Shown in pieces: positions 53,754 through 61,941 of a stretch of 64,000 bases of DNA (within the stretch, counting starts at the first letter, position 1; each line of letters starts with the position of its first letter). A program made the position numbers and the translations under genes. This stretch comes from Dehalogenimonas sp. THU2 (GTDB taxonomy: Bacteria > Chloroflexota > Dehalococcoidia > Dehalococcoidales > Dehalococcoidaceae). The notes under the pieces are model-generated. The model made no database searches. It was not told the DNA's origin and worked only from the letters and a program-made list of their open reading frames with translations. The stretch covers positions 62,001 through 126,000 of the forward strand of contig NZ_JBDLLU010000003.1 in NCBI RefSeq assembly GCF_039749495.1. Reading direction: 5' to 3'.

Positions 53754-56183
53754 CTAATCGTCCTCCGGCACCTCGGCACCGCCGTCGTCGAGGTCCTGAC
53801 CCAGCGCTTCCTTGACCTCGTCGGCCAGGCGGGCGGCGCGGGGGTAACCGATATGCAGTTTTCGCTGCAGGAAAGAGGCGGAGATGGTGCCGGTCTCCTG
53901 GGCCAGGTTCATAGCGGTCTCGAACAGGCTGTCCTGCTGCTGCTTTTTATCTGAGCCGCCGGTGACCATCTGAGTGGCTGCGGCCAGTTCTTCCACCTTG
54001 AGCATAGGTGCCTGGGCTTCCGGTTGTTGACCGTTCCAGAAATAGACCAGTCGCTCGGTCTCCAGGTCGGAGACGTAGCAGCCCTGCAAACGCTTGGGCT
54101 TGGCGGCGTCGGTGGGCATGTAGAGCATATCGCCGCGGCCGAGCAGTTTTTCGGCGCCTACGGCATCGAGGATGGTGCGGGAATCCACCTGGGAGGTCAC
54201 GGCAAAGCTGATGCGGGTGGGGAAGTTGGCTTTGATCAGGCCGGTAATGACATCGACCGAAGGACGCTGTGTAGCCACGACGAGGTGAATGCCCACGGCG
54301 CGGGCCATCTGCGCCAGGCGGCAGAGCAGGTGCTCCACATCGTCGAAACCGGCCATCATCAGGTCGGCCAATTCATCGATGACCAGCACCAGGTACGGCA
54401 TCCGCTCCACTCCGGGTTTCTTGTGATAGGCGTCGATATTGCGCGCCGCCACCGAGGCCATCTGCTTGTAGCGGCGGTCCATCTCACCGGCCAGCCACTT
54501 CAGCGCGCCGATGGCCTTATCTACGTCCACGATGACCGGTGCCGCCAGGTGGGGCATGGAATTGTAGGGGGTAAGCTCCACCCGCTTGGGGTCGATCATG
54601 ATGAACTTGACCTCGGACGGCGTGTTGTTCATCAGGATGCAGCAGATAATGGCGTTCAGGCAGACCGTCTTGCCGGAGCCGGTGGCGCCGGCGATGAGCA
54701 GGTGCGGCATCTTGGCCAGGTCACCGACCACGGCTTCACCGCCCGCGCCCTTGCCAAGAGCCAGTGCCAGGGGCGCTTTGGCTTTGAGCTTCTGGAAGGC
54801 GGTGGTCTCTATGACTGTCCTCATGCTGACGCTGCCCAGCAGGGTATTGGGTACCTCGATGCCGACCAGGGATTTGCCCGGGATCGGCGCCTCGATGCGG
54901 ATAGAGGGCGCGGCCAGGGCCAGAGACAGGTCGTTGGCCAGTGAGGAAATGCGGTCCACCTTGACCCGGGTGCGGCCGGTCTCCACCTGGCGGGTGACGA
55001 CGTTGCCGTCCTTGTCTTTTTCTTTGAGTTCCTTGGTGCGACGGTCCCAGCCCGGTTCCACGCCGAACTGGGTGACGGTGGGGCCGGCGTTAATCTGAAC
55101 CACCGAGCCGTCCACACCGTAGCTGCGCAGAGCGTCCTCAATGAGGCGGGCGCGGAGTTGATTGTCCGCTTCGCCGTATTCTATCTCCGGTGTGTAATCC
55201 AGTATCTCCACCGGAGGCAGCCGCCAACCGTCGGAGGTGAGCATCGTGGCGGTCTCGCCGTATTTGCGCCAGACATCCTGGGCTACCTGTTTCAGGTCGC
55301 GGCCCTCGGCGCGGTCGGCTTTGTCGGTTTTGGATTCGGTCTCCGGTTCTTCGGTATCGGGTGCCGGTGTCGCCGCAGCCGCAGGGGACTGGCCGGCGCC
55401 GGAAACCAGCACGGAGGCCGGGATGGCGGTGGCGGCTTCCGGGAACGGCGGCTTGGACCGGTTAAGCCGGAATTTATCACTTATCGAAGCCTGGCGCAGG
55501 GGAGGCTGCCTGGTTCCATCGGTAGCCGCCGGGGGGTAGGGTCGGAAGCTCTCCGTCTGCGGCGGTTCTTTATCGACACGGAAGGGACGGCTGACGATAC
55601 CCGCCAGCCACTTGACCGACGCGAAGGCAACGGCCGGGGCCATGAGGACGAACGACAGGACGAACAGGCCAATCACCCGCAGCCAGCCGCCGGTGCCGAG
55701 GTCCGAGCCGATAAGGGCCAGCCCGACGCTGCCGCCGGCGCCGCCCAGCGCCAGGAGACCCCAGACAGCCAGTATCAGTGTCGCCGCGCCCAGCCAGCGG
55801 TACCAGAAGATGAAGGTGGTCTTACGGGCAAACTCCAGCACCGCCTCGCGTTTGAAAACGGCAACGGCGATGATGATGCCAAGGATGACCAGCAGCAACC
55901 CCCAGCCGAAGACGGCGGCGGTACCGGAAAAGAGCTGGTTGATAAAAGTGTCGATGCGTTCCCGCTGCCAGAAGATCAGGCCGATCAGGCCGCCGATAAA
56001 CACCGTCCAGCCCAGCCAGCTTAGATTCACCGGTTTTCCGGGCGGGGAGTTGTGGTTGGCGCGCGGTGTTACTTTCCGTGCAGGTTTGGCCGTTTTGACC
56101 GGCTTACGGGCTACGGTCTTGACCGCCGCGGGCTTGGATTTATTATTATTCGGTTTGGGTTTGAGGTTCTTGTTATTTGACAT
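53754..56183 (-). CDS. ftsK: DNA translocase FtsK/SpoIIIE
   Basis: An 809-aa DNA pump for chromosome segregation at the septum. The N-terminus is basic and Asn/Lys/Pro-rich, then four hydrophobic helices (about residues 52-200), a variable Pro/Glu-rich linker and the RecA-like motor. Walker A is GATGSGKTVCLNA (near residue 497), Walker B LVLVIDELADLMM, and ATQRPSVDVITG follows. The C-terminal gamma winged helix for recognising polar DNA motifs is present (SASFLQRKLHIGYPRAARL). The start has no Shine-Dalgarno site but an extended -10 box nine bases upstream. Confidence 0.96.
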   Translation of the reverse strand: MSNNKNLKPKPNNNKSKPAAVKTVARKPVKTAKPARKVTPRANHNSPPGKPVNLSWLGWTVFIGGLIGLIFWQRERIDTFINQLFSGTAAVFGWGLLLVILGIIIAVAVFKREAVLEFARKTTFIFWYRWLGAATLILAVWGLLALGGAGGSVGLALIGSDLGTGGWLRVIGLFVLSFVLMAPAVAFASVKWLAGIVSRPFRVDKEPPQTESFRPYPPAATDGTRQPPLRQASISDKFRLNRSKPPFPEAATAIPASVLVSGAGQSPAAAATPAPDTEEPETESKTDKADRAEGRDLKQVAQDVWRKYGETATMLTSDGWRLPPVEILDYTPEIEYGEADNQLRARLIEDALRSYGVDGSVVQINAGPTVTQFGVEPGWDRRTKELKEKDKDGNVVTRQVETGRTRVKVDRISSLANDLSLALAAPSIRIEAPIPGKSLVGIEVPNTLLGSVSMRTVIETTAFQKLKAKAPLALALGKGAGGEAVVGDLAKMPHLLIAGATGSGKTVCLNAIICCILMNNTPSEVKFIMIDPKRVELTPYNSMPHLAAPVIVDVDKAIGALKWLAGEMDRRYKQMASVAARNIDAYHKKPGVERMPYLVLVIDELADLMMAGFDDVEHLLCRLAQMARAVGIHLVVATQRPSVDVITGLIKANFPTRISFAVTSQVDSRTILDAVGAEKLLGRGDMLYMPTDAAKPKRLQGCYVSDLETERLVYFWNGQQPEAQAPMLKVEELAAATQMVTGGSDKKQQQDSLFETAMNLAQETGTISASFLQRKLHIGYPRAARLADEVKEALGQDLDDGGAEVPEDD

Positions 56184-56192
56184 AATTGTTAA

Positions 56193-56201
56193 ATTTTATC
56201 A
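56193..56201 (-). promoter_or_regulatory. Extended -10 box (TGATAAAAT) for ftsK, probably leaderless
   Basis: On the minus strand TGATAAAAT ends nine bases before the ftsK ATG. Confidence 0.45.
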
Positions 56202-56266
56202 GCCGCCGTCGCGGTTGTAAAGATAAAAAATTTGATGAATCTACTGCCCGGCGTGTCATCGGTGGA

Positions 56267-56449
56267 TTAAGACTTCGGTTTAGTTTGTAACAGCCGCCAA
56301 CCGGCATGGATCATCGCCAGACCCACCAGGGAAGCGATTATGGAAGAGAACATATCACCGGTAGCCCAACTCATAAACTCCGCTTCCGCGACGATGCTGA
56401 ACAGCACAATGAACCCTGCGATTGTAAGAAGGACGCCTAATATTTTCAT
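56267..56449 (-). CDS. Small membrane protein (60 aa)
   Basis: Two hydrophobic helices (residues about 3-21 and 34-52) with a short acidic loop and a basic C-terminus (QTKPKS). No known family. The ATG is preceded by GGTAGAGAAAA. It is transcribed toward ftsK, ending 66 bases before the ftsK promoter, and is likely a separate unit. The 762-base gap on its other side contains repeats only. Confidence 0.6.
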   Translation of the reverse strand: MKILGVLLTIAGFIVLFSIVAEAEFMSWATGDMFSSIIASLVGLAMIHAGWRLLQTKPKS

Positions 56450-56667
56450 TTTTCTCTACCGCCTTCAGTACCACCGAATATTTCACCGGCGGCTTTACCA
56501 AGCCTGATTATAGGCTCTTTAACCGTTATAATGCCACCCCTCATCGCTCATCCGGGGTAAATAGTTGAGCGATACGTAGATGTATTGTTGAAAAAATTTC
56601 TGAGTCGTTTTCCAAAGTGCAAAAACGAACCCATTTTTATGATTTATCCACGATCACAGCCTACGAT

Positions 56668-56691
56668 GAGGGCGACCGGCCGGTCGCCCTC
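56668..56691. repeat. 24-bp perfect GC-rich palindrome (REP-like)
   Basis: Half-sites GAGGGCGACCGG and CCGGTCGCCCTC mirror each other exactly. It is similar in style to the palindrome at 19530-19549. It lies just before the long diverged repeat. Confidence 0.65.
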
Positions 56692-56739
56692 ACGGGGCCC
56701 GATAATTTCGGTGTCACGGTCATTGATCGATAAACGCTG

Positions 56740-57030
56740 TTGAGAATTGTTTTTTGTTTTTCCATCGATGCCATTTTCAGGAAACAATTCGGATCTTTCA
56801 CGATTGGAGTCCGACGCTCCAAACGTGAGGTTATTTGGTTGAAACAAATAAGATCAAATAAAATAAATGCCTTTTTGCGGGTACTATCGCCGGGTGAGGG
56901 TAAACATAAGGGGCGGGGCTTCCCGCCACAGGCCGGAAGAACTGAACATCACGGAGTATATTATACCATATCAAAAGGGTGAAAATAGGCTGTTTTTGGC
57001 GGGTTTGAAAATATATTTACGGACTTATCA
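56740..57030 (+). repeat. Diverged long intergenic repeat, copy B
   Basis: This matches copy A (29480-29870) in the opposite window orientation. Shared blocks are 56745-56890 and about 56985-57020 (TTTTTGGCGGGTTTG). It is AT-richer than the flanking genes. It has no credible coding potential. It occupies the gap upstream of ruvA. Confidence 0.55.
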
Positions 57031-57107
57031 GATTGAACCCGATTGATGCTTATTTTTGCGTAAAAGGGCGCGTGATTTCAATCGATTCTTCGTTGCTGGA
57101 CGTGCCC

Positions 57108-57145
57108 CCTCACCTAACCTCTCCCCGTTGGGGAGAGGAATTCAG
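57108..57145. repeat. Dispersed hairpin repeat upstream of ruvA
   Basis: CCTCTCCCC (57118-57126) and GGGGAGAGG (57130-57138) form a perfect stem with a three-base loop. They are preceded by CCCCCTCACCTAA, a wording commonly seen as an intergenic repeat in bacteria. Confidence 0.55.
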
Positions 57146-57211
57146 ACGGGACCCTTGCCTTTTTACCGTTCGTGGCGTAAATTAGGGCGGATATAGGAAG
57201 GGTGGACTTAC

Positions 57212-57793
57212 ATGATCTCAAGTCTCAGGGGTAAAGTGGAACTGCTGGGCGCGGACTGGGCGGTGGTAGGCGTGGGGGGGATCGGTTACAAGGTGTTCAT
57301 GTCCACGGCCACGTTGTCGCAGATACAGAACGCGTCTGAGGTGAAGCTGTTCACTCACCTGCAGGTCAGGGAAGACGCGCTGACGCTTTATGGTTTTACC
57401 ACTTTTGAAGAACTTGGGATATTTGAGACCATGCTGGATGTCTCCGGCATCGGCGCTAAGCTGGCGCTGGGGTTGTTGTCCGCCTTCAGAGCCGGGGATC
57501 TGGCCACCATCATCGCTACCGGCAACGTGGACATGCTATGCACCGTACCGGGTGTGGGAAAGAAAACGGCGGCGCGTATCGTCCTGGAACTCAAGGACAA
57601 GATATCCAAAAACTGGGCGGCGACACCGCTGGGAACTGCCGGGGCGGCTGACGGTGAGGTGCTGGCGGTGTTGACCTCCCTCGGTTATACAGGCGCTGAG
57701 GCGGCCAGGGCGGTGGTCAATCTGCCGAAGGATGTCGACTTATCGCTCGAAGACAAGATAAAGATGGCATTGGCGGGGCTGGGCGGGGGGTAG
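57212..57793 (+). CDS. ruvA: Holliday junction branch migration protein RuvA
   Basis: RuvA binds four-way junctions and loads RuvB. The N-terminal OB fold (MISSLRGKVELLGADWAVVGVGGIGYKV), two helix-hairpin-helix motifs (LLDVSGIGAKLALGLL-type at about 70-85 and VPGVGKKTAARIVLEL at about 110-125) and the flexible-linked C-terminal domain III (VLAVLTSLGYTGAEAARAV) are all present. At 193 aa it is normal. AAGGGTGGA precedes the ATG. It is separated from ruvB by about 51 kb. Confidence 0.96.
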   Translation: MISSLRGKVELLGADWAVVGVGGIGYKVFMSTATLSQIQNASEVKLFTHLQVREDALTLYGFTTFEELGIFETMLDVSGIGAKLALGLLSAFRAGDLATIIATGNVDMLCTVPGVGKKTAARIVLELKDKISKNWAATPLGTAGAADGEVLAVLTSLGYTGAEAARAVVNLPKDVDLSLEDKIKMALAGLGGG

Positions 57794-57794
57794 C

Positions 57795-57831
57795 CTAGTT
57801 ACTAGTTAATAGTCAATAGTTGATAGTTGAG
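57795..57831. repeat. Left AT-rich flank of four-helix-bundle gene
   Basis: Degenerate tandem words (GTTACTAGTTAATAGT, CAATAGTTGATAGTTGA) lie between the ruvA stop and the gene. An inverted counterpart follows the gene at 58203-58246. Confidence 0.55.
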
Positions 57832-57837
57832 AGGTGT

Positions 57838-58203
57838 ATGGCTAGTTTCGAGAGGTTTGAAGATATTGAAGCTTGGAAAAGGGCTCGTCACCTTTCCAAA
57901 GCTGTTTATGATGTTTCGAATAGCAATGCCTTTGCCAGGGATTATGGCCTGCGCGACCAGATACGAAGAGCTGTTGTTTCCATAATGTCGAATATTGCGG
58001 AAGGGTTCGAACGGGGCGGAAATCGTGAATTCATTCAGTATCTGTTCATCGCCAGGGGGTCGGCCGCTGAAGTTCAGGCACAATTATATATCGCTTTGGA
58101 CGCGGAGTATATAACCCAAGAGCAGTTCACACAGCTTTACGATATGGGAAGCGATATTACGCGCATAATAACAGGGTTGATTCGCTATCTGAAAACATGT
58201 TAA
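57838..58203 (+). CDS. Four-helix-bundle (23S rRNA intervening-sequence/S23-type) protein
   Basis: The 121-aa protein begins FERFEDIEAWKRARHLSKAVY and has GLRDQIRRAVVSIMSNIAEG and a FIQYLFIARGSAAEVQAQL segment. These are hallmarks of the family first seen in 23S rRNA intervening sequences and now known as free-standing genes in many genomes. Its function is unknown. ATG 57838 has GAGAGG upstream; the frame could start at 57820 but without a signal. The gene is bracketed by inverted AT-rich repeats, which suggests a mobile or formerly mobile cassette. Confidence 0.88.
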   Translation: MASFERFEDIEAWKRARHLSKAVYDVSNSNAFARDYGLRDQIRRAVVSIMSNIAEGFERGGNREFIQYLFIARGSAAEVQAQLYIALDAEYITQEQFTQLYDMGSDITRIITGLIRYLKTC

Positions 58204-58246
58204 CAGATCAACTACTAGTAACTGGAAACTATGAACTATTAACTTA
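58203..58246. repeat. Right AT-rich flank of four-helix-bundle gene
   Basis: The reverse complement contains GTTAATAGTTCATAGTTT and GTTACTAGTAGTTGAT, matching words of the left flank in inverted orientation. Confidence 0.55.
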
Positions 58247-58258
58247 TCGGAGATCAGT

Positions 58259-58450
58259 ATGACGCATCATGAAACATGCAGCCGGTGCGGCGGATCCGGG
58301 GAAATCGCCTGCCAGTCATGCCGCGGGACGGGTAAAGTGGTGCAGCCGGGCAGTTATGGGAGTGAACGGGTTTGTACATCGTGCGGCGGCAACGGCAAGG
58401 ATAAGTGCCATGCCTGTGGGGGCAGCGGGACGGTTAAGCTGGACGACTAG
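58259..58450 (+). CDS. DnaJ-type zinc-finger protein (63 aa)
   Basis: Four CxxCxGxG repeats (CSRCGGSG, CQSCRGTG, CTSCGGNG, CHACGGSG) make a complete cysteine-rich zinc-binding module like that of DnaJ, without J-domain or substrate-binding domain. Such free modules may act as small chaperone-like or thiol proteins. GGAG lies about seven bases before the ATG. It follows the four-helix-bundle cassette and is probably independent. Confidence 0.8.
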   Translation: MTHHETCSRCGGSGEIACQSCRGTGKVVQPGSYGSERVCTSCGGNGKDKCHACGGSGTVKLDD

Positions 58451-58493
58451 CTTCGATTGTTTCCGGAAGCAGGTTACTAATGCGCGGGATCCT

Positions 58494-58533
58494 TAAATCC
58501 CCCTTAGTCCCCCTTTTTCAAAGGGGGAAAAGA
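58494..58533. repeat. Dispersed hairpin repeat
   Basis: CCCCCTTT (58509-58516) pairs with AAAGGGGG (58520-58527). It is preceded by AAATCCCCCTTAGT, the form of a widespread intergenic repeat. It can also serve as a terminator for the zinc-finger gene. Confidence 0.55.
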
Positions 58534-58585
58534 AACGGCGGCTTTTATTCTGTGTTTTTTGTTTCCGTCGGTTTTAGGGGGTACG

Positions 58586-59200
58586 TTATTTTACCGGTTG
58601 ACGGATGATGGTTTTCCATTTGTCCGGGGCTGTCCGGCGGGGGTCGGAAAGATAGATTTCGTGGTGTTTTTGTATTTGACCGTCGAACGATAGTCCGGCG
58701 TCGTGGATGAAGGCGTGCAGTTTCAGGATGTTCGGGCCTTCCTCGGAGTAGGGACCGATGTGCATTATCTGGGCGGCTTTGCCTTCGGCAAGTGATTCGA
58801 ACTTCACCTTGCCGATAGCGGCGGGGTTTTTCTTGCGCCGTACCTCATCAATGGCTTTTTCGACCATCGCGGCTGTTATGAACTCCGGATGCATGATCAT
58901 GTAAGTCCATTGCCACCGGTCGCGACGGCCTTCCAGGAAATCGGTCATATCGTCGGACCACCACAGACCTTCCAACGGCATTACACCGTAATCTATGCCC
59001 TGTTCTTTTTTGACCGTGAATTTGAGGGTGTAGGCCACGGGGTAGAGCGTTTCGATGGCAGCGACAGCCTCGGGTCCATCTGGCTGGCCCCGGCCGTCGA
59101 TCATCAGATAGTTCATCGGTGGCACATCGACAATAACCGGCTCCTTTTGCGGCGGATTGAAGAGGTGTTTTAGTTCTTTTTTCAGATCCAGTTTATCCAC
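58586..59200 (-). CDS. GyrI-like small-molecule-binding domain protein
   Basis: A 204-aa soluble protein of the GyrI/AraC effector-binding (SOUL-like) group. Visible parts are VPPMNYLMIDGRGQPDG, VAAIETLYPVAYTLKF, MPLEGLWW and the HIGPYSEEGPNILKLHAFIHDAGL segment, ending HHEIYLSDPRRTAPDKWKTIIRQPV, all typical of the family. Members bind hydrophobic ligands or protect gyrase; no DNA-binding domain is attached. GTG start with AAAGGAAA upstream. It stands alone on the minus strand. Confidence 0.88.
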   Translation of the reverse strand: MDKLDLKKELKHLFNPPQKEPVIVDVPPMNYLMIDGRGQPDGPEAVAAIETLYPVAYTLKFTVKKEQGIDYGVMPLEGLWWSDDMTDFLEGRRDRWQWTYMIMHPEFITAAMVEKAIDEVRRKKNPAAIGKVKFESLAEGKAAQIMHIGPYSEEGPNILKLHAFIHDAGLSFDGQIQKHHEIYLSDPRRTAPDKWKTIIRQPVK

Positions 59201-59445
59201 GGTATTTCCTTTCGATCAGTTTCGAACGCACTATAAGTATAATCTCTCTTGTTAGTGGAGAGTCAAGGGGTCTGAACGGGATTATTATTCTCCGAAAATG
59301 GCAGGATAGCGCCGCAGGGTTATGGATTATTCCCGTTGGCTACCCGGGTGCTATATCTTTTGGTCTAGTCAGTCTATTGATTAAAGACCAGATATATACT
59401 ACAATTCGACGAAGGGCAGAACTGTGTCCTGAAGCGAGGAATTTG

Positions 59446-60144
59446 ATGGCCAAAACACGTATTTTGATAGCCGATGATCACGCGGTACTTCGCGAAGGCA
59501 TGCGCCGGCTCCTGGAACAGGAAAAAGACCTGGAGGTAGTTGGGGAGGCTTCTGACGGCGAAGAAGCGGTCAGTTTCGTCGATGAACTTAAACCGGACGT
59601 AGTCCTTATGGACATCGTCATGCCCAAGCTGACCGGCGTCGAGGCTACCAAACTCATCAAGAAGGTCAATCCGTCCACGTGTATCCTGATCCTGACGGCT
59701 TATTCCGATATCCGCTATATCCTGGGATTGCTGGAGGCCGGGGCTTCCGGTTATCTGCTCAAGAGCGCCCGCGCCGATGAGATCGTCGGTGCTATCCGGG
59801 CTGTCCGCAGCGGCGAATCCGTGCTGGACTCCATGGCCACCCGGAAACTTCTGGAGCGCGTGGTCAGCCTGTCCAAAGAAGCTCCGGAAGATAAGGGGCG
59901 CGGGCAACTGTCACCCCGTGAGATCGAGATTCTGCGCCTGGCTGCCCGCGGTATGAGCAACCGCGATATTGCCGAGAAACTGACACTTTCCATGCGCACC
60001 GTGAAGGCTCATCTGTCCAATATCTTCAACAAGATGCGCTGCTCCTGCCGTACAGAAGCCATCGTCAAGGGATTCCGCGAGGGTTATGTGACGCTGGAAG
60101 ACGTACCGCAGGGTATCGAAAATTATGAAAAAGAAAAAATCTAA
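59446..60144 (+). CDS. NarL/LuxR-family response regulator
   Basis: Receiver features are ILIADDHAV (acidic pair near residue 10), VVLMDIVMP (phospho-Asp near 54), LILTAYSD and YLLKSARA. The LuxR domain reads LSPREIEILRLAARGMSNRDIAEKLTLSMRTVKAHLSNIFNKM. A tail of about 25 residues follows. ATG 59446 has GAGGAA in front; an earlier frame start at 59377 lacks a ribosome-binding site. The stop overlaps the sensor kinase start by 20 bases, so the pair is co-translated. Clearly related to the regulator at 39254. Confidence 0.92.
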   Translation: MAKTRILIADDHAVLREGMRRLLEQEKDLEVVGEASDGEEAVSFVDELKPDVVLMDIVMPKLTGVEATKLIKKVNPSTCILILTAYSDIRYILGLLEAGASGYLLKSARADEIVGAIRAVRSGESVLDSMATRKLLERVVSLSKEAPEDKGRGQLSPREIEILRLAARGMSNRDIAEKLTLSMRTVKAHLSNIFNKMRCSCRTEAIVKGFREGYVTLEDVPQGIENYEKEKI

Positions 60145-61234
60145 CCTGCCTGATCAGGATTACCGCTACCTTTTCGAGAACGCCTCTGACGCCATCTGGG
60201 TACAGGACCTTGAAGGTCGCATTCTTTACGCCAATCGGGCGGCGGAGCGGCTGACAGGCTACGAGCCCGAAACCCTGATCAGCAAGGACGTCCTTAAATT
60301 CTTGCCCGACGCGCATTCTCACGATATCGCCCGGGAGGTGCGGCGGAGGCTTTTAGCCGGTGAGGAATTTCATCAGCCCTACGAGCAGCGTATCGTCCGG
60401 CGTGACGGCACCGTGGCAATCTGGCGCATGGCCACCAGCCTGGTGGTCAGCGAAGGCGATATCAAGGGTTTCCAGCATATTGCCCGCGACGTCACCGCCG
60501 AGCGCCAGCTCCAGGACAATATGCGCTACTATGTCCAAGAGGTCATCCGGGCCCAGGAGGATGAACGCAAGCGTGTCGCCCGTGAATTGCATGATGAAGT
60601 ATCGCCGTCGTTATTACTACTGATTCAGCGTATCGATGCCATCGTCTCCAACAGCCGCCTGAAGCTTTCCGACGGTATGAAGCAGAAGATGGAAGACCTC
60701 AGGGTGCAGACGGTGGAAGCGTTGGAAAGCACCCGGCGGATCGCCCAGGATCTGCGGCCGCGCATCCTCGATGACCTCGGCCTGATTCCCGCACTTGAGT
60801 GGATGGCTGATAATCTCATCAAGAAGCAGGGAATCGAGGCCAGGGTGATGGTCAAGGGGCAGGAGCAGGCGCTGTCCAGTGAGGTTCAACTTCTGCTTTT
60901 CCGCATCGTCCAGGAGGCGCCCAACAACATTCGCAAGCATTCGGAAGCGTCACAGGTGGAGATCACGGTGACCTACGGCGTCGAAAAAACTGTCGTGTCT
61001 ATCGCGGACAACGGCAAGGGTTTCTCGTTGCCGCAACGGGTCAGCGACCTGGCTGCCATGGGTAAGCTGGGACTGGCCGGCATGCAGGAACGAGCGCAAT
61101 TGATCGGCGGTCATATCAGCTTGAAGAGCGACCCCGGTCACGGCACGGTGGTCACTATCGAGGTGCCCAACCAGGGAAATCTTTGTGAAATGCCGTCCGC
61201 GGCGCGGGAATTGGAATCCCGGCTCAGACACTGA
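60125..61234 (+). CDS. PAS-domain soluble sensor histidine kinase (HisKA_3)
   Basis: An N-terminal PAS domain (DYRYLFENASDAIWVQDLEGRILYANRAAERLTGY, residues about 12-120) with a PAC segment is followed by HisKA_3 (QEDERKRVARELHDEVSPSLL, near 140-160). The ATPase domain has NIRKHSEASQ, DNGKGFSLP and LGLAGMQERAQLIGGH. No membrane helix is visible, so it senses a cytoplasmic signal. Histidine kinases of this form in Dehalococcoidia often sit beside reductive dehalogenase operons, but none is present here. A 20-base overlap couples it to its regulator. Confidence 0.92.
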   Translation: MKKKKSNLPDQDYRYLFENASDAIWVQDLEGRILYANRAAERLTGYEPETLISKDVLKFLPDAHSHDIAREVRRRLLAGEEFHQPYEQRIVRRDGTVAIWRMATSLVVSEGDIKGFQHIARDVTAERQLQDNMRYYVQEVIRAQEDERKRVARELHDEVSPSLLLLIQRIDAIVSNSRLKLSDGMKQKMEDLRVQTVEALESTRRIAQDLRPRILDDLGLIPALEWMADNLIKKQGIEARVMVKGQEQALSSEVQLLLFRIVQEAPNNIRKHSEASQVEITVTYGVEKTVVSIADNGKGFSLPQRVSDLAAMGKLGLAGMQERAQLIGGHISLKSDPGHGTVVTIEVPNQGNLCEMPSAARELESRLRH

Positions 61235-61371
61235 ACGAATTCCAGGATCAAGGCTATCAGGAACCGGCATGAGGTTACTAATACTACCAACTTAAATACT
61301 ACAAATACGTTACCGTACGCTGGGGGAATTCTAAATCGCCCGTCCCTAATGTTAATCATTGCCAATCAAAT

Positions 61372-61413
61372 CAGATTGCCACGCGCCGGCCGGCGCTCGC
61401 AATGACATAACCT
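61372..61413. repeat. Dispersed palindromic repeat
   Basis: A perfect 14-base palindrome (61383-61396, half-site GCGCCGG) is framed by ATTGC and GCAAT. The ATTGCCACG...TCGCAATGACA wording is a common intergenic repeat in bacteria. It lies in a 291-base gap that is otherwise empty apart from the terminator. Confidence 0.5.
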
Positions 61414-61464
61414 GTTTGGATTTTGCAGGGTGCAAAGAGCTTTACCAAACAAGCACCAATGACC

Positions 61465-61500
61465 AAATCCCGGTAACAATGCAGTTTGTTACCGGGATTT
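61465..61500. terminator. Bidirectional terminator between sensor kinase and hisI
   Basis: Perfect 15-base arms, AAATCCCGGTAACAA and its complement, enclose a six-base loop. The A-run and T-run at the ends suit both converging transcripts. Confidence 0.8.
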
Positions 61501-61525
61501 GCTATAAGTGATTCTTGAACAGCAG

Positions 61526-61876
61526 TTAGGCGGCGGTGGCGGCGACGCATTCCAGGGTCAGCGGCTCGTAAAAGCAGCTTACCTCGCCGGTGTGGCAGGT
61601 GGGGCCCATGGGTTCGGCCTTGACCAGTATGGCGTCGTTGTCGCAATCCAGCCAGACTTCCTTGACCATGAGCTTGTTGCCGGAAGTGGCGCCCTTATTC
61701 CAGAGTTCCTGGCGGGAGCGCGAATAGAACCAGACGCTGCCAGTGTTGAGTGTGAGTTCCGCGGATTCCTTGTTCATGTAGCCCAGCATCAACACCTGAC
61801 CGGTGTTGGCGTCCTGTACGATGGCGGCTACCAGCCCTTTATCATCCAATTTGAGACCTTTACCTTTGACTGCCAC
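61526..61876 (-). CDS. hisI: Phosphoribosyl-AMP cyclohydrolase
   Basis: HisI opens the adenine ring of phosphoribosyl-AMP in histidine biosynthesis. Motifs are [39 protein letters not shown], the metal-binding [10 protein letters not shown] and [12 protein letters not shown]. At 116 aa it is the cyclohydrolase alone, without the HisE pyrophosphohydrolase domain. GTG start with GGAGGAGAG seven bases upstream. It follows hisA by 65 bases and is co-transcribed. Confidence 0.95.
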   Translation of the reverse strand: MAVKGKGLKLDDKGLVAAIVQDANTGQVLMLGYMNKESAELTLNTGSVWFYSRSRQELWNKGATSGNKLMVKEVWLDCDNDAILVKAEPMGPTCHTGEVSCFYEPLTLECVAATAA

Positions 61877-61941
61877 GATTGTTCTCTCCTCCGGTTATTC
61901 TCTTTTTATCGTATGTGACGAAATATAGGTGTCTTTGACGA

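Noticed and set aside
56740-56982. 80-aa plus-strand frame before ruvA
   Set aside because: It partly resembles the translation of repeat copy A only because the DNA is repeated; the middle is not conserved and there is no start signal.
57795-58246. CRISPR-like array from the repeated TAGTTAATAGT words
   Set aside because: The words are degenerate, have no regular spacers and no cas genes are present.
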